From Caldifarciminota bacterium (lineage in GTDB: Bacteria > Hydrothermota > Tepidihabitantia > Tepidihabitantales > Tepidihabitantaceae), in the NCBI GenBank assembly GCA_016935295.1, contig JAFGRF010000223.1, positions 1 through 6,886 on the forward strand: a stretch of DNA of 6,886 nt, written 5' to 3'. Each line of letters begins with the position of its first letter. The stretch's first letter is position 1. This document shows, in pieces, positions 1 through 6,886 of this stretch. Below the pieces are notes generated by a model that did no database searches, was not told the origin of the DNA, and saw only the letters and a list, made by a program, of their open reading frames with translations. Made by a program: the position numbers and the translations under genes.

Positions 1-1078
1 AAGTGGCGATTGGCGATTGGCGATTGGCGGCTGGAGGAGCGGGATTGCGGATTTCGGATTCGGGGAGGAAGCCGCCTTCGACCGCTTTGCCGCGGAGGTT
101 GTTACCGTAGTCGAACGTGACCGCGCCCATGGCCTGGAGCTTGAGCATGAGGCGAACGTGCTCGGCCATAGTCACGAACGATGCCTGTTTGTACGCAGCC
201 GGGTCAGCTCGGCGGAGTTCGACCGCCTTCTTGAATGGCATGCCGTCCGGCACATAGCCGTTCAGTTCGTCGTGGGCTGAGGTCTGGTCGGTGAGCAGGT
301 CGGGGACAATTTCGCGCTCGACAAGTCGGGCGAGGAGGTGAACGATGTTGCCGGTCCAGGCGACACTCAGGGCCTGCCTGCGTGTCTTTGCCTCAATGGC
401 ACGGTCAATGGCCTTGTCCACGTCAAGGACGTTCTCGTCGAGATAGCGGGGCTTCTTGCTGGCTAGACGACGCGCGACCCTGGACGGATCGACTTCGGCG
501 CCGAGATAGGTTGCGCCGGCCATGGTCGCGGCCAGGGGTTGGGCACCGCTCATGCCGCCGAGCCCGCCGGATACGACCAGTCGGCCGGCAAGGTCGGGAG
601 TCCCGAAGTGCTTCCTTGAGGCGGCGACGAACGTCTCGTGCGTTCCCTGCAGGATGCCCTGGGTGCCGATGTAGATCCAGGAACCTGCGGTCATCTGGCC
701 GTACATGATGAGGCCGGCCGCTTCGAGTTCGTCGAAGTAGGATTTGGTCGCCCAGTGTGGGACGAGGTTGGAGTTGGCAATCAGGACGCGCGGGGCATGG
801 GGCCAGGTGCGGAAGACCGCGACCGGTTTGCCGGACTGGACCAGCAGGGTTTCGTCATTCTCCAGTTCCTCCAGTGTCCGCACTATTGCGTGGAAGCAGT
901 CCCAGTTGCGCGCAGCCCGGCCGGTGCCGCCGTAGACGATGAGCTGTTCGGGCTTTTCCGCAACTTCCGCGTCCAGGTTGTTCATCAGCATGCGCAGCGC
1001 GGCTTCCTGGTGCCAGCCTTTGCAGCTGAGAGCGGTGCCGCGCGGAGCTTTGACCGGTACGTATTGTGTCTGGTTCAT
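1..1078 (-). CDS. hutU: Urocanate hydratase (urocanase), N-terminal 359 codons; 3' end outside the window
   Basis: Urocanase is the cytosolic NAD+-dependent enzyme of histidine degradation that hydrates urocanate to 4-imidazolone-5-propionate. Translating the minus strand from the ATG at 1078 gives one open frame to the left edge with no stop. Urocanase hallmarks appear in order: APRGTALSCKGW near the N-terminus, YGGTGRAARNW (residues 49-59), ETLLVQSGKPVAVFRT, IANSNLVPHW, YGQMTAGSWIYIGTQGI, the glycine-rich GGLGGMSGAQP that contacts NAD+ (about 171-181), TDQTSAHD (263-270) and FDYGNN (322-327). The family is about 550 residues, so roughly a third is missing, including the region of the cysteine known from the Pseudomonas enzyme (about residue 410). 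The ATG has a good Shine-Dalgarno sequence. After residue 336 the sequence stops resembling the family and becomes a heptanucleotide repeat read as SEIRNP...NRQSPIAT, so the gene may carry an insertion or be degraded there. The family assignment is secure; intactness is not. Confidence 0.95.
   Translation of the reverse strand, partial: MNQTQYVPVKAPRGTALSCKGWHQEAALRMLMNNLDAEVAEKPEQLIVYGGTGRAARNWDCFHAIVRTLEELENDETLLVQSGKPVAVFRTWPHAPRVLIANSNLVPHWATKSYFDELEAAGLIMYGQMTAGSWIYIGTQGILQGTHETFVAASRKHFGTPDLAGRLVVSGGLGGMSGAQPLAATMAGATYLGAEVDPSRVARRLASKKPRYLDENVLDVDKAIDRAIEAKTRRQALSVAWTGNIVHLLARLVEREIVPDLLTDQTSAHDELNGYVPDGMPFKKAVELRRADPAAYKQASFVTMAEHVRLMLKLQAMGAVTFDYGNNLRGKAVEGGFLPESEIRNPAPPAANRQSPIAT
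5..60. repeat. Degenerate heptanucleotide tandem tract, eight units, inside hutU
   Basis: Three perfect GGCGATT units lie at 5-25. The same 7-base phase continues through GGCGGCT, GGAGGAG, CGGGATT, GCGGATT and TCGGATT to base 60, so GATT recurs at 8, 15, 22, 43, 50 and 57. Six of the eight units end in GATT. Read on the minus strand in the hutU frame, 21 bases of repeat give seven codons, NRQSPIA, without a stop. The tract may extend past the left edge. Confidence 0.85.
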
Positions 1079-1087
1079 CGCGTTGAG

Positions 1088-1094
1088 TCTCCTG
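1088..1094 (-). promoter_or_regulatory. Ribosome binding site of hutU
   Basis: The minus strand reads CAGGAGA, a strong match to the anti-Shine-Dalgarno complement, nine bases upstream of the ATG at 1078. It supports that start together with the conserved N-terminal protein sequence. Confidence 0.75.
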
Positions 1095-1098
1095 GGTC

Positions 1099-1127
1099 AG
1101 ATTAGCCGCCACCGCCTCTGATGTCAA
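1099..1127 (-). promoter_or_regulatory. Candidate sigma70-type promoter for hutU
   Basis: On the minus strand a perfect -35 hexamer TTGACA (1122-1127) is followed either by GCTAAT (1101-1106, 15-base spacer, four of six matches) or by TAATCT (1099-1104, 17-base spacer, three of six matches). The -10 box is weak, so the call rests mainly on the perfect -35 and the position. Transcription would start near 1092-1094, next to the ribosome binding site, giving a leader of only about 15 bases. No operator-like dyad is evident. Confidence 0.4.
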
Positions 1128-1136
1128 CCGGCGGGC

Positions 1137-1165
1137 TTGAATAGCGCAGGGCAAGTCGGTATTAT
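1137..1165 (+). promoter_or_regulatory. Candidate sigma70-type promoter for the tamA-tamB-priA cluster
   Basis: TTGAAT (1137-1142, four of six matches to TTGACA) and TATTAT (1160-1165, five of six matches to TATAAT) are separated by exactly 17 bases. Transcription would begin about 1171-1173, on top of the TTG start of the downstream gene, implying a leaderless or nearly leaderless message. It lies back to back with the hutU promoter, with nine bases between the two -35 boxes, so the two promoters could compete or share a regulator. Only sequence matches support this. Confidence 0.45.
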
Positions 1166-1171
1166 CAGGCG

Positions 1172-2953
1172 TTGATATCCGTGCTGCTTCTGTGTCTGGT
1201 CGGGCAGCTTCATACCGGCGACACGCTTGAGGTGGTGAAGTTCGAGGGCATGCGCACGTTCGGCCGCAAGGCCCTGGCGTCAATGGTCGCTGCTCGACCC
1301 AGGAAGCCCACCAGTGAAGCCCAGCTCAACAACGATGTTGCCATCCTCGAGGCGTTCTACCACAATCAGGGCTTTCACGCTGTTGAGGTCGTGCGGCAGG
1401 TTGCGCCAGGGAAGCGCCGGCCGGTCGTGACATTCAGCATCAACGAGGGCCCGCGAACGACGGTGAATGCGATTGCCATCTCGGGCAACGTCACGGTCGG
1501 AACCGACCGGCTGCTGAGGCAGCTTCTGGTCAAGCCCGGGCGTTTCTTCTCGATGGGCGAGTTCCTGAAGAGCGCGGAGGCCATCCGGACGTACTACCTC
1601 AATTCCGGCTACCCGTTTGTCCAGGTGCGGGCCGATACGACCCGCAGCGACTCGCTGGCCACAGTAACATACGAGATAAGCGAGGGCCAGCTGTGCCGCA
1701 TCAGCAAGGTGCTCCTGCGCGGCAACAGCACCGTCGCGACACGAACGGCGCTGCGAGCCTCGGAGGTGAAGCCGGGTGAGCGGTTCAGCCAGGAGCATCT
1801 GCGCCAGGCCCAGCGTCGCCTGTATGCCACCAAGCTCTTCTCCCGCGTTACCTACTACGTCATCGCGGACAGCAGCGTCGGTCCTGACTCGGTCAAGCGA
1901 GAGGTGGCAAACAAGGTCACTGTCCGATTCGATGTAGTCGAGCAGGCCTACCGGGGAGTGGCGCTCGGCGGCGGAGTTGAGTATCCGCCGCTTCGGGCGA
2001 TTGTGTCGGCAGAGTGGGAACATGACAACCTGTTCAACCGTGGCCACATACTGGTCATCGGCGGCGAAGCCGGCCCCACACTCCTGCCGTTCGGGAAATA
2101 CCGGTTCGCTCTTGACGGTACATACCGTGTGCCGTACCTGATTCTGACTCGTATTGACTTCCAGACGCATCCCTACCTGTCCTATGAGCGATTCGACTCG
2201 ACCCTGCAGCGCGAGGTCGGGATCGAGACCGGCATGAGCCGGAGTATCGCCCCTCAGTTCACGGCAGGTCTGGCCAACCGACTGCGGCTGGTTTCGGATA
2301 CCTCGTCGGGCAAGATCACCAACTCTCTGGCACTGACCGGCAACTACGATACCCGCAACGACATCTTCGACCCGAGCCGGGGGCAATCGGTCAGGGTCGC
2401 GGCAGAGGTCGCCGGCGGGGCAGTCTTGAGGGGCAACAACGACCTCTACAAGCTGACTGGAGACACGCGTTGGTACCGGACGCTCGGCATCATGCCGGCG
2501 CAGGTGGAAAAGCTCAGCGGCGATTTCGTGGTTGCGGCGCGGGCCATGGCTGGACTTGCCCGACCCTATGGCCGGTCGATGGAAGTGCCCTACTATGAGG
2601 CTCTCACGCTCGGCGGCGCAAACAGCATCCGTGGATACCCTGATCGTAGCATCGGGCCTGATACGACCGAGGTCGGGCAGTACCGCTACGGCACGACCGT
2701 GGCCAATGCGAACATCGAGCTGAGGTCACCATACATCCTGCGTCTGGTTGGGCTGGTCGGCTTCGTCGATGCCGGGAGCGTGCTTGAGAGTTACCGGTCA
2801 TTCATGTTCGCATGCGGCGCTGGTGCAGGCATACGCGTGAGGACACCGATTGGCCCGGTCCGATTCGACTGGGGCAGAAGGCTGCGCGACCTGCCCGGGC
2901 TGGAGAAGACGGCTCGGGACCAATTCTACCTGGGGCTGCTGCATGCGTTCTAG
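1172..2953 (+). CDS. tamA: TamA-like Omp85 family outer-membrane protein (three POTRA domains plus beta-barrel)
   Basis: The 593-residue protein should sit in the outer membrane and help insert barrel proteins or, with TamB, connect the two membranes. It has a short hydrophobic N-terminus (MISVLLLCLVG), three POTRA-like repeats (about 17-92, 94-172 and 173-257) and a C-terminal Omp85 barrel (about 258-593). The barrel contains NYDTRNDIFDPSRG (391-404), the diagnostic L6 motif GGANSIRGY (481-489), the late-strand motif GPVRFDWG (561-568) and a C-terminal phenylalanine typical of outer-membrane strands. The length and three POTRA count match TamA (about 577 in E. coli) better than five-POTRA BamA, and the next gene is tamB-like. 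A divergent BamA remains possible. The first usable start after the in-frame TAG at 1142 is TTG 1172; it lacks a clear Shine-Dalgarno sequence. GTG 1181 is an alternative. The signal peptide has no basic residue, which is unusual. Confidence 0.9.
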   Translation: MISVLLLCLVGQLHTGDTLEVVKFEGMRTFGRKALASMVAARPRKPTSEAQLNNDVAILEAFYHNQGFHAVEVVRQVAPGKRRPVVTFSINEGPRTTVNAIAISGNVTVGTDRLLRQLLVKPGRFFSMGEFLKSAEAIRTYYLNSGYPFVQVRADTTRSDSLATVTYEISEGQLCRISKVLLRGNSTVATRTALRASEVKPGERFSQEHLRQAQRRLYATKLFSRVTYYVIADSSVGPDSVKREVANKVTVRFDVVEQAYRGVALGGGVEYPPLRAIVSAEWEHDNLFNRGHILVIGGEAGPTLLPFGKYRFALDGTYRVPYLILTRIDFQTHPYLSYERFDSTLQREVGIETGMSRSIAPQFTAGLANRLRLVSDTSSGKITNSLALTGNYDTRNDIFDPSRGQSVRVAAEVAGGAVLRGNNDLYKLTGDTRWYRTLGIMPAQVEKLSGDFVVAARAMAGLARPYGRSMEVPYYEALTLGGANSIRGYPDRSIGPDTTEVGQYRYGTTVANANIELRSPYILRLVGLVGFVDAGSVLESYRSFMFACGAGAGIRVRTPIGPVRFDWGRRLRDLPGLEKTARDQFYLGLLHAF

Positions 2954-5900
2954 TCTGTGGCGGGTCATGGGAGGCGCTCTGATCACGCTGGCCGCGCTCA
3001 TCGCCGTAGTCATTGTCATCGCAGTGCTGACCCTCTCGGTGCCGCCGGTCGGTCGGTACGTGCTCGGCCAGGCCCTGCTGCGGGGCGGGCCCCGGTTCGG
3101 GGCAGTGATTCGTTTCGGCCGGATCGAAGGCAACATCATGCGGAGCATCACCATTAGCGACTTCGCCGTGATGCTCGGGGCCGACTCGATCAAGGTAGAG
3201 AAACTGTCGCTTGTCTACGACCCGTGGACTTCGATTGCGCATCGGACCTTCTCGGCGTCTGCGGCAGTCGCGAGCGGGCCGCAGCTCTTCATCGGTACGA
3301 ACAGGCCATCATCGGGTGGAGGCGCAAAGGGTCGACCCCGGTTCCCGTCCATCAGGGTCGGCCAGTTCCATTTGTCCGGGGGCAGCGTGTACGTCGATTC
3401 GGTGTGCCGGCTCGACTCGGTCAGCCTTGCCCTGAGCCTCCGGTCGGCGCCCGAGCGGGTCGATGCGGAGCTATCCGATGTGAAGGCGTACCTCGTTCAG
3501 GAGCGGGTCGGGCTCAAGGGGCTGCGCGGCACGGCCCGGCTTACGCCGGATTCGCTGGTGGCCAATGACGTAGTAGCAAATACCGCCGGTTCCTCGGTGC
3601 GCGCCAACCTGAGAATGGCGTTCGGCCCGAATGCCATCGCTGCCCGGATAGACAGTCTCTCGGTCAGTCTGCCGGAGTTCACTTCCCTCCCGGGTCGGTT
3701 CCGGGCGTCCGGGAGTGCGGGGTCGGAGGAGAATCACCGCTCGGGCAGCGTCAGCTACGTCGCCGAAGGGCTGGTGCTGCGGGGCATCGGCCTGCCGGCC
3801 ATCAGCGGCAGGCTGGCACTGAGGGATTCGACGGTCCAACTGACCATGTCGGGCGCGGACACCGCCCTGGGCAGCGCGGATGTATCCGGGAGTCTGGACC
3901 TGCGCAGGCTTGACTTCTCGGGATCGGCGAAGCTCGCCGGAGTCCGTTTGATGCGGCTTCATTCGACCTTGCCGGAGGCGAGAGCCGACGCGGTTGTCGA
4001 GGCCTCGGGTCGCGGCCTCGATTCGGTGACCGCCAGCGTCAAGGCGTCGGTCGCTGGCTTCGACGTCGAACGACTGACCCTGACCGGCACCTATGTCAGG
4101 AACCGCGAGCGCTGCGAAGTCACGCAGCTTGAACTCAGCGGGTCGGTCGGCCAGCTCTCCGGGTACGGAGTCTGGGAGAGGGGAAGGCTCGAGGCGGACC
4201 TGCGCATGGAGGGGTTCGATCTGGGATCCCTGTCGAGGCTCGATTCATGGCCGATCCAGGGGAAGGCCTCCGGCAGTGTCAGCGTCGCCGGGAACAGGGA
4301 TACGCTGAGTGCCGTTGCCGACCTGTCGGTTGCGGACCTTGACGTCGCCGGGGTCCGGGCGACAAGGGCGCGCACCAGTCTCTCGGTCGGCGTGGGGCGC
4401 GGGCTATCGGGCCGGGTGCAGGTTGCGATCGACAGCGGCAGCTACAAAGGTACTGTGCTTGACTCAGTACGGCTGGCTTGGGCCGGCGAGCGATTCGACA
4501 TCGCAATCTGGCGCCCCGGGATCCGAGTCTCTTCTGACGGCAGCGCCCGACTGACGCGGGACAGCGTCGGGGTCGACGTGTCCGCGCTCCGGATTACGTC
4601 CGACGAGGATACGCTGGCGTTCAGCGACGCACTCCAGCTCAGCCTGCGGCGTGACTCGCTCGACATCCGGCTGGCCGCCGCCGGTCTGGCCGGCGGCGAC
4701 GTGCGTGCGGCGTTCGCCCGGGCCGCCGGAAAGCCGCCACGGATCGAGGCGATTGCGAGTCGCGTAGACCTTGCCCGGCTAAGGACCCTTCTGGGATACG
4801 ACGTCAACATATCCGGCACGGCCAGTTTCAGCGTGATGGGCAGCGATTCGTTTGATGTCGTCCTTGATGCCGAGCGTCTGCGCATTCCGGATGCCGATGT
4901 GGAACTGAGTCGCGTGCAGGGCGAGGCTCGTCTCAGCCGGACGCGGGCCAGCTTCGACCGGCTCTGGCTGATCCACCAGGACAGCGCTGCGGTTCCGGAG
5001 ACCAGCGTTGTCACCGGGTGGTTTGACTACGAGACCCAGGGCGGCATCAAGCTGGGAGCGGCCGACCTCAGGGTGAGGTTGCGGAATCCCGGAGATTGGG
5101 TCGTGTCGTATCTCAAGTCCATAATTGAGCTACGGCAGGGAAACATCTATGGTGACTTGACGGTCACAGGCAGCCTGACCGAACCGATCCTGAGAGGGCG
5201 GGTGCGCGTTTCTCGGGCCCGGCTCGGAATCCCGGTTGTCGGGGCAGCCTTCGACCGGGTCAACGCCGAACTGGTTTTCGACCACAGCCGCATCACGATC
5301 GAGAAACTGAGCGGCCGGTCCGAGCACGGCGATGCGCTGGTCAGCGGTTTCGTAGCTGTCGGCAAGAGGTGGAGGGTCGACTCACTGCGATTCCACGGCG
5401 ACTTCAGCGGCACGACAGTAAACCCAATACCGGAGGTTTATGGCACGATCGGAGGCAGCCTCGACCTGAGCTGGACGCTGGGCAGGCCTTTTTCGCTTGC
5501 CGGGACGGTCAACGTCGAGGAAGCGCTGGTCACACTCGGGTTCGGCCAGAGCGTCGGGTCCGGAACCGGGGCACCGGACACGTCGCTTGTCTACGACGTC
5601 CGGGTCCGGGCCGACCGCAACATCTGGCTCCGAAACCAACTCACCGACATCGAGCTGGCCTGTGACCTTGCGGTGCGGAAAACGACCCGGGACGTGCTCT
5701 ACTCCGGCGAGCTGACCTCGCGGCGGGGGAGCGTCTATTATCTGGATCACACCCTGCGCGTCGACACCGGTTCGGTGCGGTTCGACAACATCAACAGCCT
5801 GAACCCCGATTTCTACATTGCGGCCGCGATGCCCATCCGTTCAGCACTGAGGGACGAACGCACATCGATGCCCGACTCGATTGCGGCGACGCTGACCGGA

Positions 5901-6359
5901 ACGCTGGCGAAACCGAGCCTCGCTTTCCGTTCCGTGCCGCCGGGGTGGGATGAGACGGAGATCCTCTCCTACCTTACCCTGAACGCGACCCAGGAGCAGC
6001 TGGGGGATACCGCGAACGGGCGGAACAGTGTCAATACACTGTTGTCGCAGCGGCTGCTTGACTACTTCCAAACACAGGTCGCCAAGCGGGCGCGCGGGTT
6101 CGTCAATCTCGACTACCTGGAATTCGAGAGCAGTCTGTTCGACAACAGCAAGCAGGCCCGGGTAACCGTGGGCAAGTATGTGGGTAGAAACCTGTACGTA
6201 TCCTACACGCAGAACTTCATCGGCGAGATGATCCCTTCCTTCCGGGTCGAATACTACATCAACCGGAGCAACGAAGTCATCGCCGAAGGGACCGCCACCG
6301 GAACTCCCAGCGACAGATACCGGACATCGCTTCGCTACCAATTCAGGCTCCGCTACTGA
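2943..6359 (+). CDS. tamB: TamB-like translocation and assembly module protein (DUF490 / AsmA-like family)
   Basis: This 1138-residue protein probably spans the periplasm as a long beta-rich groove anchored in the inner membrane, partnering the upstream barrel. One membrane segment (about residues 10-32, ALITLAALIAVVIVIAVLTL) follows a short basic N-terminus. Then come many alternating beta-strand repeats, with a glycine-rich linker near 113-125. The C-terminal third is the TamB domain: DVRVRADRNIWLRN (about 884-897), GELTSRRGSVYYLD (about 922-935), VRFDN...NPDFYIAA, LTGTLAKPSL (about 984) and WDETEILSYL (about 1002). It ends in an aromatic residue (YQFRLRY), as expected for the end that docks with the barrel protein. 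E. coli TamB has 1259 residues, so this one is slightly short. ATG 2943 is chosen because it begins the membrane anchor, overlaps the tamA stop by 11 bases and has a GGGG tract seven bases upstream. An in-frame start at 2850 would sit far inside tamA. Confidence 0.93.
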   Translation: MRSSLWRVMGGALITLAALIAVVIVIAVLTLSVPPVGRYVLGQALLRGGPRFGAVIRFGRIEGNIMRSITISDFAVMLGADSIKVEKLSLVYDPWTSIAHRTFSASAAVASGPQLFIGTNRPSSGGGAKGRPRFPSIRVGQFHLSGGSVYVDSVCRLDSVSLALSLRSAPERVDAELSDVKAYLVQERVGLKGLRGTARLTPDSLVANDVVANTAGSSVRANLRMAFGPNAIAARIDSLSVSLPEFTSLPGRFRASGSAGSEENHRSGSVSYVAEGLVLRGIGLPAISGRLALRDSTVQLTMSGADTALGSADVSGSLDLRRLDFSGSAKLAGVRLMRLHSTLPEARADAVVEASGRGLDSVTASVKASVAGFDVERLTLTGTYVRNRERCEVTQLELSGSVGQLSGYGVWERGRLEADLRMEGFDLGSLSRLDSWPIQGKASGSVSVAGNRDTLSAVADLSVADLDVAGVRATRARTSLSVGVGRGLSGRVQVAIDSGSYKGTVLDSVRLAWAGERFDIAIWRPGIRVSSDGSARLTRDSVGVDVSALRITSDEDTLAFSDALQLSLRRDSLDIRLAAAGLAGGDVRAAFARAAGKPPRIEAIASRVDLARLRTLLGYDVNISGTASFSVMGSDSFDVVLDAERLRIPDADVELSRVQGEARLSRTRASFDRLWLIHQDSAAVPETSVVTGWFDYETQGGIKLGAADLRVRLRNPGDWVVSYLKSIIELRQGNIYGDLTVTGSLTEPILRGRVRVSRARLGIPVVGAAFDRVNAELVFDHSRITIEKLSGRSEHGDALVSGFVAVGKRWRVDSLRFHGDFSGTTVNPIPEVYGTIGGSLDLSWTLGRPFSLAGTVNVEEALVTLGFGQSVGSGTGAPDTSLVYDVRVRADRNIWLRNQLTDIELACDLAVRKTTRDVLYSGELTSRRGSVYYLDHTLRVDTGSVRFDNINSLNPDFYIAAAMPIRSALRDERTSMPDSIAATLTGTLAKPSLAFRSVPPGWDETEILSYLTLNATQEQLGDTANGRNSVNTLLSQRLLDYFQTQVAKRARGFVNLDYLEFESSLFDNSKQARVTVGKYVGRNLYVSYTQNFIGEMIPSFRVEYYINRSNEVIAEGTATGTPSDRYRTSLRYQFRLRY

Positions 6360-6886
6360 TGGGGCGATTGCCGGCGGCCGAGCAGCCTTACACCGAGCCG
6401 GCACGGCGATTCTGCGATGTTGCTGTACCGCATACGCGGCTGGACGTGCTGACGTACGAGTTCGACCCCGGGCGCCTGCCGGGGCTTGCCCCCGGCTCGT
6501 GCGTACAGGTCCGCCTGCGTGGGAAGAGAGTCAAGGGTCTAGTGATTGAAGTCCTCGGCCGCAGTCCGGTCGCGAAGACCTTGGAGGTCGAGAAACTCGT
6601 CGAAGCGCAGTTGGTCCCGGAACAACTCCTCCGTCTGCTGCGCTGGGTCGGGGCGTACTACTTCGGCAGGATGGGGGAGGTGCTGGGGCTGGCCCTGCCG
6701 CGCGGTGTCTGCGGGTACGGAATCAGGCGGCGAGCGGGCGCCCAGGGTCCGGGCCTGGCTGGGCACCCGTCGGCCGCGGTTCGCGACTTGCCTCGTTCGT
6801 CTTTCGCTTTCGGACCTTTCTTCACGGTTTACGTCCATGCCGATGAAGCTGCAGGTGATGAGGCCGTCACCAGCTTCATCGCGCAG
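6359..6886 (+). CDS. priA: PriA-like primosomal protein N', N-terminal 176 codons; 3' end outside the window
   Basis: PriA recognises stalled replication forks and starts primosome reassembly. The visible part matches its N-terminal 3'-end DNA-binding domain: CDVAVPHTRLDVLTYEF (about 19-35), LAPGSCVQVRLRGKRVKGLVIEVL (about 43-66, the beta-barrel core, interrupted only by small changes), then PEQLLRLLRWVGAYYFGRMGEVLGLALPRG (about 87-116), the helical end of that domain. ATG 6359 shares one base with the tamB stop (TGATG), suggesting termination-reinitiation coupling. After residue 118 the sequence is short and divergent. FFTVYVHADEAAGDEAV (about 154-170) seems to sit where PriA proteins start the helicase domain, but no GxGKT Walker A motif is visible. 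Either the motif is beyond the edge or this is a degenerate PriA like the actinobacterial type. The family call is firm; helicase competence is open. Confidence 0.85.
   Translation, partial: MGRLPAAEQPYTEPARRFCDVAVPHTRLDVLTYEFDPGRLPGLAPGSCVQVRLRGKRVKGLVIEVLGRSPVAKTLEVEKLVEAQLVPEQLLRLLRWVGAYYFGRMGEVLGLALPRGVCGYGIRRRAGAQGPGLAGHPSAAVRDLPRSSFAFGPFFTVYVHADEAAGDEAVTSFIAQ

Noticed and set aside
638..1105. A 155-codon plus-strand frame, and smaller ones, opposite hutU
   Set aside because: They lie antisense to unmistakable urocanase sequence and show no domain, ribosome binding site or independent support.
1280..2386. A 368-codon open frame on the minus strand opposite the tamA-like gene
   Set aside because: It is antisense to a gene with clear POTRA and Omp85 motifs, its protein is rich in R, H and Q with no recognisable domain, and long antisense frames are expected in G+C-rich DNA.
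2850..2942. A 31-codon upstream extension of tamB
   Set aside because: It would overlap the conserved C-terminal barrel strands of the tamA-like gene by about 100 bases and put a hydrophilic stretch before the membrane anchor. ATG 2943 is the better start.
6466..6496. Two alternative GC hairpins sharing the CCGGGG at 6479-6484 (pairing with CCCCGG at 6466-6471 or 6490-6495)
   Set aside because: They are inside the PriA coding region and have no following T tract, so they do not look like a terminator or attenuator. Such palindromes are common by chance in G+C-rich codons.
1..6886. A new defence, mobile or RNA-based system
   Set aside because: All coding capacity is explained by hutU, tamA-like, tamB-like and priA-like genes. 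No integrase, transposase, CRISPR repeat, tRNA or unexplained conserved intergenic structure was seen.

Overview
The window is G+C-rich, almost entirely coding DNA. It appears to come from a diderm (Gram-negative type) bacterium, because it encodes an Omp85/TamA-like outer-membrane barrel protein directly followed by a TamB-like envelope-spanning protein. High G+C and a heptanucleotide tandem tract inside a coding frame fit an uncultured lineage, perhaps of the FCB or WOR-3 kind. That placement is a weak inference and no lineage marker is visible.

Layout. The left 1.08 kb holds the N-terminal 359 codons of urocanate hydratase (hutU) on the minus strand, running off the left edge. A 93-bp divergent intergenic region (1079-1171) follows, with a plausible promoter for each strand. 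The plus strand then carries three tightly packed genes: a TamA-like Omp85 protein (1172-2953), a TamB-like protein (2943-6359, overlapping the first by 11 bases), and the N-terminal 176 codons of a PriA-like primosomal protein N' (from 6359, sharing one base with the tamB stop and running off the right edge). No gap exceeds 300 bases, and no RNA gene, insertion sequence, CRISPR array or intrinsic terminator was seen.

How the genes work together. TamA and TamB homologues form an envelope module: an outer-membrane barrel with periplasmic POTRA domains and an inner-membrane-anchored beta-rich bridge, implicated in outer-membrane protein assembly and in phospholipid transport between membranes. 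priA, a replication-restart gene, is probably co-transcribed and translationally coupled, with no evident functional link. hutU belongs to histidine catabolism (urocanate to imidazolonepropionate) and is transcribed divergently.

I found no wholly new system. The points most worth checking are a heptad repeat tract inside hutU where conserved urocanase sequence is expected, a PriA that may lack an active helicase site, and the unusual start region of the tamA-like gene.
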